64,000 nt of DNA, taken from contig WBZZ01004845.1 of NCBI GenBank assembly GCA_019918135.1, positions 62,001 through 126,000 of the forward strand. The letters run 5' to 3'. The DNA is from Paulinella micropora (taxonomy: Eukaryota > Cercozoa > Imbricatea > Euglyphida > Paulinellidae). The notes beneath the pieces are model-generated. The model ran no database searches. It saw nothing but the letters and a program-made list of their open reading frames with translations, and was not told the DNA's origin. The position numbers and the translations under genes are program-made. Shown here in pieces: positions 30,145 to 39,616 of the stretch. Each line of letters begins with the position of its first letter. Position 1 is the first letter of the stretch.

Positions 30145-30574
30145 TACAACTAGACTTCACAGACCTCCACCTATTATGGATATGGATGGCGAACTAACTC
30201 CCGAATTAAAGTCTCGTGTTCTTGAAGTAGAACTAAAGACTGAGGAAAAAAAAATAGAGCACGAATTGGAAGATAACTGGAATTGTTGTTGTATTAAAAA
30301 CAGACCGACCGACAGCCGACTTATTAAATACTTATTTCAAATGGGTATCATTATTGCCATTATAACCCTTTGTATCGTGAGGCTATCAGAAAAGAACTTA
30401 CCTTGTGAGGTTGCTAATACTTATGTCGGTATTTTGACCTTACTCATAGGAATTTGCCTTCCATCACCTTCTTCAAGTAAGAAAGAAACTCCAGTTTTTG
30501 TGAGCGAAGCGTCACAACACGCCTTCGGTGTTTGTGTGTCCTTTTTTCAAAAAGACGAGCATTCATATACTTGA
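30131..30574 (+). CDS. Two-helix membrane protein (PLV-1)
   Basis: 147 codons, intact, overlapping the end of the fibre by 14 bases. The N-terminal ~65 residues are acidic and soluble, with a Cys cluster (NWNCCCIKNR). Two hydrophobic helices follow, YLFQMGIIIAIITLCIVRL and NTYVGILTLLIGICLPSP, separated by a short polar hairpin, the common plan of small virion membrane proteins in polinton-like and large DNA viruses. The last ~30 residues derive from a short hairpin-bearing repeat (30499-30540) similar to ones inserted elsewhere in PLV-1, so the original C-terminus may have been altered. Confidence 0.6.
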   Translation: MSNNNTTRLHRPPPIMDMDGELTPELKSRVLEVELKTEEKKIEHELEDNWNCCCIKNRPTDSRLIKYLFQMGIIIAIITLCIVRLSEKNLPCEVANTYVGILTLLIGICLPSPSSSKKETPVFVSEASQHAFGVCVSFFQKDEHSYT

Positions 30575-30795
30575 GTTTTATACCACATAGCATCATTTGA
30601 GCAGATTAAAGGAATGGCTTCATCAAAACTAACACACCAATCACTCATAGGCTTATACATACATTTAAATTTAGTTTCTATTCCTTGCTTTATACAATAA
30701 GCACAACTCTCATTCTTTTTTTCGCTTACCCGCGAGTAAAAGTCGCAGGCAGTCCGACCAAACACAGACCACATAAATAATAATATTAATAACAT
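30547..30795 (-). CDS. Small secreted or anchored Cys-rich protein (PLV-1)
   Basis: 82 codons on the minus strand. MLLILLFMWSVFGRTAC is a convincing signal peptide or N-terminal anchor. The mature part has seven Cys in ~60 residues (CAYC, KCMYK, WC, IC, EC), consistent with a disulfide-bonded ectodomain. It overlaps the 3' end of the + membrane gene by about 28 bp and is divergent from the 30906 gene. Family not recognised. Confidence 0.5.
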   Translation of the reverse strand: MLLILLFMWSVFGRTACDFYSRVSEKKNESCAYCIKQGIETKFKCMYKPMSDWCVSFDEAIPLICSNDAMWYKTQVYECSSF

Positions 30796-30905
30796 AATAT
30801 ATTATATAGAAACTTTTTGAAAAAGTTTCACAAAAAAACGATTTTGCTAAAAAATATATATATATAAACAATGTCGGAGTTCAAATAAATATATATATAT
30901 AAACA
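30796..30905. promoter_or_regulatory. Divergent promoter-like region with 35-bp tandem duplication
   Basis: Contains GAAACTTTTTGAAAAAGTTTC followed by ACAAAAAAACGATTTTGCT (30809-30848), almost the same as at 26319. A TATATATATATAAACA box plus start-codon context is then duplicated: ATG at 30871 (five codons then TAA) and ATG at 30906 (the real gene), period 35 bp. The first copy leaves a minimal upstream ORF. Confidence 0.6.
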
Positions 30906-31265
30906 ATGTCGGAGTTCAAATACCAAAAGATTATTTTTCTGAGCGATGATTTTGTTGGGAGCAAAACATTTAATAAAAATATTCAAATGTCATTCACACC
31001 AACCAAAATGAATGTTAAGTTTATTCATTATACAAACGACCAGACGGAAACCAAAACCAGAATTCTTTATATGGACAGAATTGGAATTATCGGCACATTC
31101 GCTGATAGTAACATAGCAAACATTTCAAACCTTAGTTATAATTTAGGTGTCGTCGGATGGACGGACGGACAATATACATTTAAAGTCCTTGAAACTGACA
31201 GCGGAAATATTGATACAGGAAATTTAGCGGGAAGAATTGTTGTGTGTTTGGAATTTCTTGCTTAG
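30906..31265 (+). CDS. Conserved-type structural candidate, unknown (PLV-1)
   Basis: 119 codons, intact. Predicted beta-rich: MSEFKYQKIIFLSDDFVGSK, then MNVKFIHYTNDQTETKTRIL, ending GRIVVCLEFLA. It sits between the fibre/membrane genes and the packaging ATPase, and has its own TATA-like box. I do not recognise it; size and composition would suit a small capsid or cement protein, but that is a guess. Confidence 0.5.
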   Translation: MSEFKYQKIIFLSDDFVGSKTFNKNIQMSFTPTKMNVKFIHYTNDQTETKTRILYMDRIGIIGTFADSNIANISNLSYNLGVVGWTDGQYTFKVLETDSGNIDTGNLAGRIVVCLEFLA

Positions 31266-31275
31266 AATATACACG

Positions 31276-32091
31276 ATGCAAAAAATCAATAATGTCAAGG
31301 TGAAGCCTGTAAAACAAGAGGGGGATGGAAACAAAAAAGCCAAGGGTTATAAATTATTCGACGAGCCGTATGCCAATATATCTGCTAGCCCGTAAGAAGA
31401 GCGGGAAAACAACAGCACTCTTTGAAATACTGAAACGGACTACAGACAGAAAGACCCGTATTGTCATTATTGCTTCAACAATACAGAAGGACTACATTTA
31501 TAAAGCAATGGTAAAGCAGTTTAAGAACAGGGGAAACCCGATGGCAATGTATATCTTTCTTAAATCTGATGGTGTAAATGTGATAGACTATGAACTTGAC
31601 AAACTGAATAGACATGAGAGCAACACGAAGGAGAAATAAAACAGGACAAAGAGGAAATAGAGAAACCACAATTTCTTTATTTCGGAAAGGAAAAGAAAAA
31701 AGAAGAAGGAGGTGAGAAGAAAGAGAGACCAAGTAAGTATATTTCGCCAGAGGTTGTTTTTGTTTTGGACGATTTAGGAAGTGGATTAAGAGATAAGTCC
31801 GTAAGCGATTTGTTAAAAAAGAACAGACACTATAAAAGTAAGGTGATTATGTCTAGTCAGTATCTGAACGACCTACGACCAGAAGCCATTAAGCAGTTAG
31901 ATTATTTGTTAATCTTTCCAGGCCAGTCTCAGGACAAAATGGAACTCGTGTATAAACACTTAGACTTATCTTTTGACTTTGATTATTTTCTTCAAAAGTA
32001 TCACGAGGCTACAAAGGAGAGATTTAATTTTCTTTATGTCTCAAGTGTTGATGATGAGTTAAGAAAAAATTTTGCCTATCTCATAAAATAA
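31276..32091 (+). pseudogene. A32/FtsK-type genome-packaging ATPase (PLV-1), frameshifted
   Basis: The start at 31276 gives MQKINNVKVKPVKQEGD ... FDEPYANI; a shift near 31380 leads into YLLARKKSGKTTALFEIL, the Walker A loop (A-x4-G-K-T-T; the first position is Ala where Gly is usual). A second break lies near 31637. The last frame contains PEVVFVLDDLGSGLRDK (Walker B, hydrophobic strand then DD) and IMSSQYLNDLRPEAIKQ, the sensor region seen in A32-like ATPases. Length (~270) fits Polinton ATPases, which pump DNA into capsids. It lies before the small basic protein and protease genes, as is common in this group. Confidence 0.8.
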
Positions 32092-32148
32092 TATTTTTAG
32101 AATTTTTTTTTTTTTTTGCTGAAAAGATTTTTAAAATCTTTCTAATAT

Positions 32149-32460
32149 ATGCCAGTATCACCAGTGATAATTTCACAACCATCAGGATATAACATCGGAT
32201 ACAATCCATCAATGCCACAGAAGGGAGGAAAAAAGAAAACTAAGAAGAAGGGATGTGGGCAAAAGGGAGGAAAGATTAACTGGGCAAAGGTCGGAAAAAC
32301 GGCCTTGGCTGTTAATAAATTCCTTCGCGATAATAAGGTAATCTCCAGAATTGCGGGGGCATTGAGTAGCATTGGGGTGCCTTACGCAGGTAGTGTTAGT
32401 GCTACAGCATCAAAACTCGGATATGGTAAGCAACGAGGAGGTGCTGTAAAGTTTCATTAA
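32149..32460 (+). CDS. Small basic Gly/Lys-rich protein, candidate core or minor virion protein (PLV-1)
   Basis: 103 codons, intact. Basic stretch GGKKKTKKKGCGQKGGK at 25-41, then WAKVGKTALAVNKFLRDNKV and a hydrophobic helix ISRIAGALSSIGVPYAGSVSA, ending GYGKQRGGAVKFH. Similar short basic proteins with a K-x-L-R-D-N-K-V-I motif accompany capsid genes in several polinton-like viruses (from memory). The Gly-Gly near the C-terminus could be a cleavage site for the element's own cysteine protease; this is inference. A short palindrome AAAGATTTTTAAAATCTTT precedes the start. Confidence 0.5.
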   Translation: MPVSPVIISQPSGYNIGYNPSMPQKGGKKKTKKKGCGQKGGKINWAKVGKTALAVNKFLRDNKVISRIAGALSSIGVPYAGSVSATASKLGYGKQRGGAVKFH

Positions 32461-32509
32461 ATATTTTGTTTCAAGTTCTAAAATTTAGAAATATTTTTTT
32501 GATAATCTA

Positions 32510-34095
32510 ATGGGTTCGGCTAAGACTAATAAGAAAAAGGCTAAGGTAAGACCCCCGCGAGTGTATAGGAATAAGAGCGGGAGACCTTATATTATCCAGA
32601 AGGGTAAAAAATATTATCTTAATTTTGGTAAGAAAACAAATGATATGAGCACACTTCAAATCATTAAGATGTTTTTGAAATATATTGGTAAGCCGAGGCC
32701 ACAAAGGCAGGGCCGCAAACCAAGGGAAAAAATAATCAAATCTGATTTCAATCGTCTTGAACACGAGAACAGAAACCAGATACAAATATGAGTTAATACA
32801 TGACGAGGAAGAAAAGGAAAAGAAGAAGAGGGAAGGTGTGATAGAAGAAAAGAAAAGGCAAGACCGAAAAGACATAGCAGATGCTAAGGAAAGACAAGAT
32901 ATAATGGATAGGGAACATAAAAGAGAACTAGCGGATATTAATGAACGACAAGAAGAAAAAGCCAGAGAACTAAGAAGGGAGCAAAAACTCATAGAAGATG
33001 TAAAATATGAAGAAGACAGAAAAAATAGGATACAAGCATTACCACCGCCACCACAATATCAATATATTATGCCACCGCAGCAGGGACAGCCATAAGCACC
33101 GCCATTAGGAGCACCACCACAAGCACCGCCATTACCTAATTTAGGAGATGAAGCACCATTGAAAACAAAAGAACAATATGAGGAAGAAAAAAAGCAAAAG
33201 CAGAAAGATATTGAAACAATGAAATTAGCAGGATATACAGATAAGTTCATAAAAAAGATGAACCGTAAAGACTTACAAAAAGCCAGTCAAGATATTCAGA
33301 CGGCTATAGCCACAGCGACATCTTTAGAGGAACAGAAAAAGTTAGCAGAAGAATATAAAGAATTGAAAAGGAAGAAAAGAAAGCAGAAGAAAAGGGTAAG
33401 CATTTTGAAAATTTACAAATTAATCAATTTTTAATCTCTGCATTTTCAAAAACTTATCACCCAAACATTACTATAAAAGAGTTAGCACAGGCTTTAAAAA
33501 AGACTAGATAGTGATGGACATAAAAAATTAAATTACAAAGACACTTCAAAGTGGATAATTAACATGATTAAAAGGTTCAATATTGATGTTGGAAATGAAA
33601 AGGAAAATGTAAAAAGAAAAGTAGCGGATTATGCTAGATATGAAGAGTATATGGGTATTAATGAACAAAAAGGGAATGGAGCGAAGACATTAGAAGAATT
33701 AATTGATAAGGTATTTTCAATAAAAATAATTAAAAAATATTTAGCCCGCAAAGATTGGAAACTCACAATGAACAAACATGATTTTGTAAATACTCTAACG
33801 AACAAAATGACTATAGACCCAAATGTAGATAAACAAGTTTCAAATGATTTGAATATTGACGAGGGAATGCCCCAACCGCTACCCCCGAGAACAAGTTCTG
33901 CGGAGCAGAACATCGTGGCAAAGCCAATCATCGCGGAGACAACCATACCCCCGAGCGTCACTTCGCAGCAACCAGAGCCACAGTAATCAGAGCCAGATCC
34001 AGAGCCAGAGGAGACAACCATACCCCCGAGCGTCGCGGAGACGCCAGAGCAACAGCAAGAGCAATCCATGCAGGAAGGAGAGGGACGGGGACTAA
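32510..34095 (+). pseudogene. Basic and coiled-coil protein(s) upstream of the protease (PLV-1), several breaks
   Basis: Four frames in series: 32510-32791 (KVRPPRVYRNKSGRPYIIQ, a basic nucleic-acid-binding type), 32757-33095 (Glu/Lys/Arg coiled coil then PPPPQYQYIMPPQQGQP), a TAA, 33159-33434 (EEEKKQKQKDIETMKLAGYT...), and 33564-33986 (DYARYEEYMGINEQ...). Pro/Thr-rich sequence follows up to the protease start. PLV-2 has corresponding pieces at 63.33-64.0 kb. It may be one long gene or two. Frame changes sit in or near A-runs. Possible scaffold; no family assigned. Confidence 0.5.
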
Positions 34096-34097
34096 TG

Positions 34098-34573
34098 ACT
34101 AATGAAATAGACGACATAATGAAAAAATATGGATGGTATCTCGGAGCAATAGCCAGTGATGAAATTTACAAGTTGAAGCCAGGAAGCAGAAAACGATAAG
34201 GATTTATTATGAATTTGGACAATCACAAGCAAGCAGGTCTCATTAGATCACAGTATGGATAAGTCTAGATAAAGACAGGTCGGTGGAAGTGTATGACTTC
34301 TTAGCACTTTATGAACCTACTGAAGACTTCCAACAACAAATGAAACAACTAATAGACAAAAGCCATCCCGATAGTTATTTGTTAATGAAGGTCAATCAAG
34401 TAAAGCAGCAATCAAACACCTCAGACACATGCGGTTGGCATAGTATGAGATTTTTAATGGAGCGGGCGAAAGGAAACCGGTTTAAGTTTAGTTCGGGTTT
34501 CACAGACTTAAAAGAAGAAGAAGCAGAAAAATTAAAAGCACAGAACGGGTATGGTTTTGATACATTTTTATAA
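34098..34573 (+). pseudogene. Adenovirus-type (Ulp1-fold) maturation cysteine protease (PLV-1)
   Basis: Starts MTNEIDDIMKKYGWYLGAIA, the same as the better copy at 63334. A TAA interrupts at about 34197 and the catalytic His segment (SHWIAIWV in PLV-2) is destroyed by deletion and frameshift near 34230-34260. The distal part is preserved: EVYDFLALYEPTEDF (acidic member), then QQSNTSDTCGWHSMRFLMER with the oxyanion Gln and catalytic Cys. These proteases cleave virion precursors in adenoviruses and Polintons. Inactive as read. Confidence 0.8.
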
Positions 34574-34768
34574 AAGATAGTTATCAACTACACTCTCATT
34601 CGTTTCACTCACAAGTCCCGAAGGGACGTTGTGACGCTGCGCTCACATTCTCGTTTGTTGATAACCATCGAAAACAGATTAATTTTTTCCGAATGAAAAA
34701 ACGATGGCTTAGAATAAGTGAGAGTGCGAAAGCACGAAGCGCAATTCTAAACTATCTATAATATAACA
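34574..34768. promoter_or_regulatory. Palindrome-rich intergenic region upstream of penton gene (PLV-1)
   Basis: Holds (a) a large inverted repeat GTTATCAAC...GTTGATAAC (34589-34664) enclosing an ACAAGTCCCGAAGGGACGTTGTGACGC-type double hairpin, and (b) the TTAGAATAAG...CAATTCTAA palindrome (34710-34750) with a GAGTGCGAAAGCACGAAGC core, 20 bases before the penton ATG. Element (b) recurs in front of several PLV genes and may be a late promoter or a processing hairpin. Confidence 0.55.
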
Positions 34769-35554
34769 ATGGATTACAAGGGAGGAAGAAGTTCGGGTAT
34801 CTATTACATAAATAGTAAAAATAGAATAACGGGAACAGACAGCGACTTTACACACGAATTAAACTTAAAATCACTAGACAATCCCACACATTGTAAAATT
34901 CTTCATATCTATGTACCGAAGTCATATTACTCTGTGGCTTCACCATATAATACTTTTACACTTAGCGAAGACGGGTATGAGGCTTTAATTACGATACCTG
35001 AGGGAAACTACACAATGAACAATTTAAAAAATAAGTTGTCGGAGGTACTGACGACAGAAAGTCCGAATGACTATACTTATGTTGTCTCAAGCAACAATAC
35101 AAACACAGAAGCGGAGGATGGTAAATTAACATTCAGTGTTTCAAATAACGGAGGTATTCAACCGCGGTTTATATTTGATGGTGATACCCGTATTCACGAG
35201 GTTATGGGTTTTGATAGAAATTTAACATATTTCTTCGCTAATGATTTTATTAAATCGCCAAATGTAATTATTTTAACTGGCGAAAAGACTTTATACCTTC
35301 AATCGGACTTAGTTGGTGAAGGAGATAATCACGTGCTACAAGAAATATACACTGCCAACGAAATTCCATTTGGTGCCATTATATACGACGGAAGTGGGTC
35401 TGAGTATGGTAAGAAATTATCAACCAGTTCAAATAATGTATATAGGTTTTATCTTACAGGCGAAAACGATCAGGCTATAAATCTTAATGGGTTAGGTATT
35501 GTTATGATATTGTTGATTTACAGAGAGACTAATTATTTTAGTTTATTTACATAA
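34769..35554 (+). CDS. Penton/minor capsid protein (PLV-1)
   Basis: 261 codons. Begins MDYKGGRSSGIYYINSKNRI and shows the pattern of polinton-like minor capsid proteins: IPEGNYTMNNLKNKLSEVL, RFIFDGDTRIHEVMGF, SPNVIILTGEKTLYLQSDL and INLNGLGIV near the end. A single jelly roll forming the capsid vertex is the expected fold. Compared with PLV-2 (61914-62676) a one-base loss near 35510 changes the last ~12 residues (ILLIYRETNYFSLFT instead of ITFVNLQRD). Otherwise intact, and directly followed by the MCP gene, as usual for Polintons. Confidence 0.75.
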   Translation: MDYKGGRSSGIYYINSKNRITGTDSDFTHELNLKSLDNPTHCKILHIYVPKSYYSVASPYNTFTLSEDGYEALITIPEGNYTMNNLKNKLSEVLTTESPNDYTYVVSSNNTNTEAEDGKLTFSVSNNGGIQPRFIFDGDTRIHEVMGFDRNLTYFFANDFIKSPNVIILTGEKTLYLQSDLVGEGDNHVLQEIYTANEIPFGAIIYDGSGSEYGKKLSTSSNNVYRFYLTGENDQAINLNGLGIVMILLIYRETNYFSLFT

Positions 35555-35671
35555 TTTTTTAATTTGTTAAAGGTGAGGTAGGGTAATTAATTTAATTTTG
35601 GAATTATTTTTTTTTCTATAAATATATTCTGGTGAATTAGTTAATTTTCACAACTGCCTAGAAAAACAAAA

Positions 35672-35681
35672 ATGCCAACTA

Positions 35682-35718
<37 letters not shown>

Positions 35719-35775
35719 AAGAACATACACAGATAGTCTATCCATCTCTCTACCTACCTCTTTATCTACCTACCC

Positions 35776-35810
<35 letters not shown>

Positions 35811-37351
35811 AACACGGCGGAGAATTAGACTTCAGTAAGACTGATTATATCAGCGGTTCGTATCGCCCTAACAAACTTACTCCTCGCGAAGGAGCAGGAA
35901 ATGTTGTTGTTACTTCAGCGGGCGGTCAGGAAAGCACATTTGACCTTATCAGTCGCCCATTTAACTTGGCAAAGTCGGTGCTGAGTTTCACTTACGCCCC
36001 AGGTGCTTCAGGAGTTGCAGATAGACACAATCGTATTTTTATGGATTGTTTGAGTATGATTAGACAGATTCAACTTCAAACCCGTAGCGGTGTTTATTTG
36101 TGTGATTTGAATAATGTCGGAACTATTACGAAAATGATTTGGGAGACTTCATTGAAGGACTTTCTGGCACTTGAGAACCATGGAGCAGGTCTTGGTGTTG
36201 GGTGTATGCTTCAAAAGTGTAATGCTGATGGGCGAGCAACAACAGCCTTTACTGCTAACGTGTATGCTGGACAACAGGCAAGTGCAGCGACTGTATTGGG
36301 TAGTATTGATAGCGATGCTCACCTTCGTGCAACATTGAATGTTTATGGTAATGCTATTGCTGGGGCTATCGCTCCTCCATCACTTAATGCACGAAGACAT
36401 AATGATACTTTGCTGACATCTGGAGCGGGTGCTTTGTCTGCTGTGAATGTTTCATACACTGAGGCAAAGTATCTTGAGGGAGGTATTGGTGGTAATAACA
36501 CAGACCCCCTTATTTATGTGAAGATTCCATTGTCTATGATTTACAATACTATTTTCGCACTTGATAAGACTATTATGTTTCCTGAAATTCTGACCATGAG
36601 AATTGTTTGGGCGGCTAGTAACAGAACTATTTATCACGTTGGTGGCGTTGATACTAATACAGGTCTTGCTACCACTATTAACACAGCAAATCAAGGTTCT
36701 TTTCCTTGCACCACTGATTCGCAGGTTATAAACTTAAACTTGTTTCTAGCGGTTGAAACAAATCCTGATGTTATCCAGTCTATTCAACAAAAAGTGAGCA
36801 GTGCCGAAGGTATGTCTTTTACGATTGACTACCCATACTCATACAAAAACACAATTCAGGCATCTACAAGTCAGAACATTATTATGAGGTTCGATAGAGG
36901 ACACGGACGGAGAATGAAGAATATTTACCATTCAGCATGTAATAATGAAGAAGCAAAGAATACCGCATATGATAACGATAATAGGAATGGTTCAAAGATT
37001 ACTTCCTTCTATACTACCCTTGACGGGTCTAGACTTCAAGAATTTAATATTGGCACTGCTAATACAACCCTTGAAGATTACATGTATCTAAAAAATAAGA
37101 TTGAAGGCAGTGCTTTGGTAAATAGCAATGTCTATCAATACAACTGGTTCTGGGTGGATACATTTGACAACACTCGCCCGCTTTGGAGTAAAGACCAGAA
37201 TGAAATTAGTGGGCTTGACCTTTCTCAAGAGAGACGCTGGGAGGTGATGGCTACTACTGCAAATGTTGGTCTCAATCATTGCACTCTTGCTATCACTCAA
37301 CGAGAGGTTCAAGTGAAGGCAAATGTTATTACTATTTCATCATGGATATGA
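35672..37351 (+). pseudogene. Double-jelly-roll major capsid protein (PLV-1), N-terminus split by a microsatellite
   Basis: The start is MPT at 35672, as in PLV-2. A 129-base CTAT-type tract (35681-35809, exactly 43 codons) separates it from QHGGELDFSKTD and keeps the frame but contains TAA at 35717-35719. From 35810 the frame is open to 37351: ISRPFNLAKSVLSFTYAP, QTRSGVYLCDLNNVG, IPLSMIYNTIFALDKTIMF, ILTMRIVWAASNRT, FDRGHGRRMKNIYHS and VKANVITIS. Size (~510 residues without the tract) and motifs fit polinton-like MCPs, which form the pseudo-T capsid. Homologous to 60268-61754. Confidence 0.85.
35681..35809 (+). repeat. (CTAT)n microsatellite inside the MCP coding region
   Basis: Two runs of CTAT repeats, about nine and ten units, flank an imperfect middle (AAGAACATACACAG...CTACCTACC). 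Absent at the same codon in PLV-2, where ACT is followed directly by CAACAC. Its length is a multiple of three. Confidence 0.95.
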
Positions 37352-37447
37352 ACAGATTTCTGAATAAAATATCAATGATTTAAATAATTTTTTTTATTTT
37401 ATATATAAACTCGTTATATAAACAAACTCGTTCGTGTTATACACAAT

Positions 37448-38693
37448 ATGTGTCACCAGAGAAATTTAATCGCACAAAATCCAGACGGAGATTTTATAAA
37501 CGTCAGGGTTGGATATGATGGTGGTATTAAAACTGATAATATGAAAACTGCTTTTGGAGAAACACTAGTTGGACAATTAACTCAGTTGTTCAGGAAATCT
37601 TTCCATACACTATTAATACAAGGGTATGGACTAAAACAGAAATAAAATCTTCTGTGTCATTTTTGAATAATATGGCAGAATTAAAAACTCAAGCAGATAA
37701 CACGGCGAATGCTATCCTAACAAGTAAAAGAATAATAAAATATCGGACTGGTATGGGAGTTGTTAGTCGCTTCACTGCTATATGGACAACTGATGACACA
37801 AAATCCTATTATTCGTGTGTAGGAATTGGTGAAAGTGATTTTTCAAATGGTTTTTATTTTTATAAAACTAATGTCGGGATGAGTATTCTACAAGCCAAAG
37901 GAGGGGCAACAACTTATATTCAACAAGCAAACTGGGATGACCCGTGCGATGGAACAAAAGATATGTCTGCTATTGATTGGAGTAAAGGAAATGTATTCCA
38001 AATTCAATTTCAATATTTAGGCTTTGGTGCTATAAGGTTTTCTGTTGAAAATCCTACGACAGGTGAATTTCAATTAGTCCATACTATTAAGTATGCGAAT
38101 GCCAACACAGGTGTAAGTCTAAGAAACACTACTTTACCATTTACTGCACTAATGAGGAATGATGCTGCTACCGGAATTCAAACTCTTAAAACAGCGAGTG
38201 TTGGATTATTTATTGAAGGAAGTAACACAATAAACACAAGTATAACAAACGAAGTGGAAGGAAGTAAAGCAGCCAACACAACTGAAAGCCCTATTATTAG
38301 TATCAGGAATAAAGCAACATTTGATGCTGCTGGTGCTAATTTAACAAATTATTCAAATGTTTATCCCACGTTGATAAGTATTACGAATGAAAATAGTAAG
38401 GCGTGTGTAGTAAGAATGGTATTGAATGGAACACTAACTGGAGCGGGTTTTGCAGATGTTGATACTAAGTATTCAATTGTAGATACTGATACAAAGGCGA
38501 GTGCCGTTGCCAACGGAACAACAATTTTTAAACTTAACGTAAATTCTCAATCAACTCAACAAATAAATCTTAGAAATTATGATATATATATCTGTCTCCT
38601 AGTGATGTATTGACTTTTACACAAAAATCCGTTGCCACTGCTAATAATGGTTTAAATGTTAATGTTATCGCTAATTTTATTGAGGATCAGTGA
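37448..38693 (+). pseudogene. Structural-type protein, counterpart of the intact 58843-60081 gene (PLV-1)
   Basis: Starts MCHQRNLIAQNPDGDF (PLV-2 has MSHQRNL...). It breaks near 37590-37640 (…QLFRKSFHT instead of …VLQEIFPYT), resumes at VSFLNNMAELKTQADN, and breaks again at 38590 before a C-terminus ending VNVIANFIEDQ at 38693. Conserved patterns are RTGMGVVSRFTAIWTTDD, VFQIQFQYLGFGAIRFSVE and VSLRNTTLPFTA. The gene follows the MCP in both copies, in the same order, and has a TATATAAACTCG-type leader. Related proteins occur in large algal viruses as far as I recall; no function is known to me. Confidence 0.65.
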
Positions 38694-38715
38694 TACAGAA
38701 AAAAAACAATGAAGG

Positions 38716-39199
38716 TAATATGATATTAGAGATATTTTTTACCGCATCTTTATTATTAAAATAAGATTGTTGAATTAAATATTCAAGGTATGGTTTATCA
38801 ATCTTAGCAACATCTTCAATTTTCATTTTTTTTATACTTACCATACTGAAGAAAAATATCGGTTTCATTTTGCTGGTCTTCTTTCTTTAATATACATCCT
38901 TCTTCTGTACATGTAGCATTCGCTATTTCTTCGCCAACATTAGCCTTGATTTCAGTGATACTGGTCTCTTTTAAATCAGTCGCCGTAAATGGTGTGCTTG
39001 GTTCCTCCATTATAATTTTTGCTAGTGTAGCCTCCAATGGAATAACTACTTTCACGTTGTCGTCCCTTGGCTTGTATTGCTCATAGAAAGAAACAATGTC
39101 GGGCTTAGTCCATTTAATTGTTGGCTTTTTTATTTCGCTGTCAAGGTTCCATTTTTCAATTTCATTTAAGTAGTCTTGTTTGGTGTTCAGGTCAGTCAT
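38716..39199 (-). pseudogene. Protein with ExoX-like C-terminal module (PLV-1), frameshifted
   Basis: The minus frame 39199-38816 (MTDLNTKQDYLNEIEKWNLD...) is followed, after a frame change in a T-run near 38826-38833, by KIEDVAKIDKPYLEYLIQQSYFNNKDAVKN. The complete version is 58365-58808 in PLV-2. The C-terminal module (F-x-x-Y-G-K-Y-K-x-x-K-I-x-D-V-A...D-K-P-Y-L-E-Y) is shared with the neighbouring gene. Extra sequence relative to PLV-2 (CTEEGCILKKEDQQN) adds two Cys. A conserved palindrome lies just upstream at 39203-39249. Confidence 0.6.
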
Positions 39200-39325
39200 G
39201 ATATTTTAGAATTATGCTTCGTGCTACGCACTCTCGCTTATTCTAAAACATCGGAAAAATTTTAAGAAGAAATAATTAAAAGAAAAACGATGTTTTATGA
39301 AACCGCGTAGCGGGTGAATAAAATA

Positions 39326-39616
39326 TCATTTTAAATATTTTGTTACTTCACTTTTTATGTCTGTAAATTTATCAAACCACGGCTGTTTCATAACCCATTC
39401 AAGATATGGTTTGTCAATGGTAGCAACATCTGGAATTTTTTTTCCTTTGTATTTGCCAAACGGAAAAACATCGGTCGGCTTTCCTTCTCTACTTTTTTCA
39501 ATTGCCTTAATTTCTTCATCAATCATCTGTTGGACATCTCTTACTGAAAAGAATTCCTTATTCTTCTCAATTGAAAATCGTCCAAATTTTTCAGATAGTC
39601 TAGTGAGGGTGGTCAT
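39326..39616 (-). CDS. Small protein with ExoX-like C-terminal module (PLV-1)
   Basis: 96 codons, intact: an N-terminal helical half (MTTLTRLSEKFGRFSIEKNK) and a C-terminal module FPFGKYKGKKIPDVATIDKP, YLEWVMKQPWF. The module resembles the ~50-residue domain attached to bacterial exonuclease X and DUF3820 proteins (F-P-x-G-K-Y-K-G...YL-x-W). It is orthologous to 58048-58353 and lies between PolB and the 39199 gene in both copies. It may be an accessory to replication or nuclease function; inference only. Confidence 0.65.
   Translation of the reverse strand: MTTLTRLSEKFGRFSIEKNKEFFSVRDVQQMIDEEIKAIEKSREGKPTDVFPFGKYKGKKIPDVATIDKPYLEWVMKQPWFDKFTDIKSEVTKYLK

Noticed and set aside
35681-35809. CRISPR-like or regulatory repeat array
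   Set aside because: Simple tetranucleotide microsatellite without spacers.
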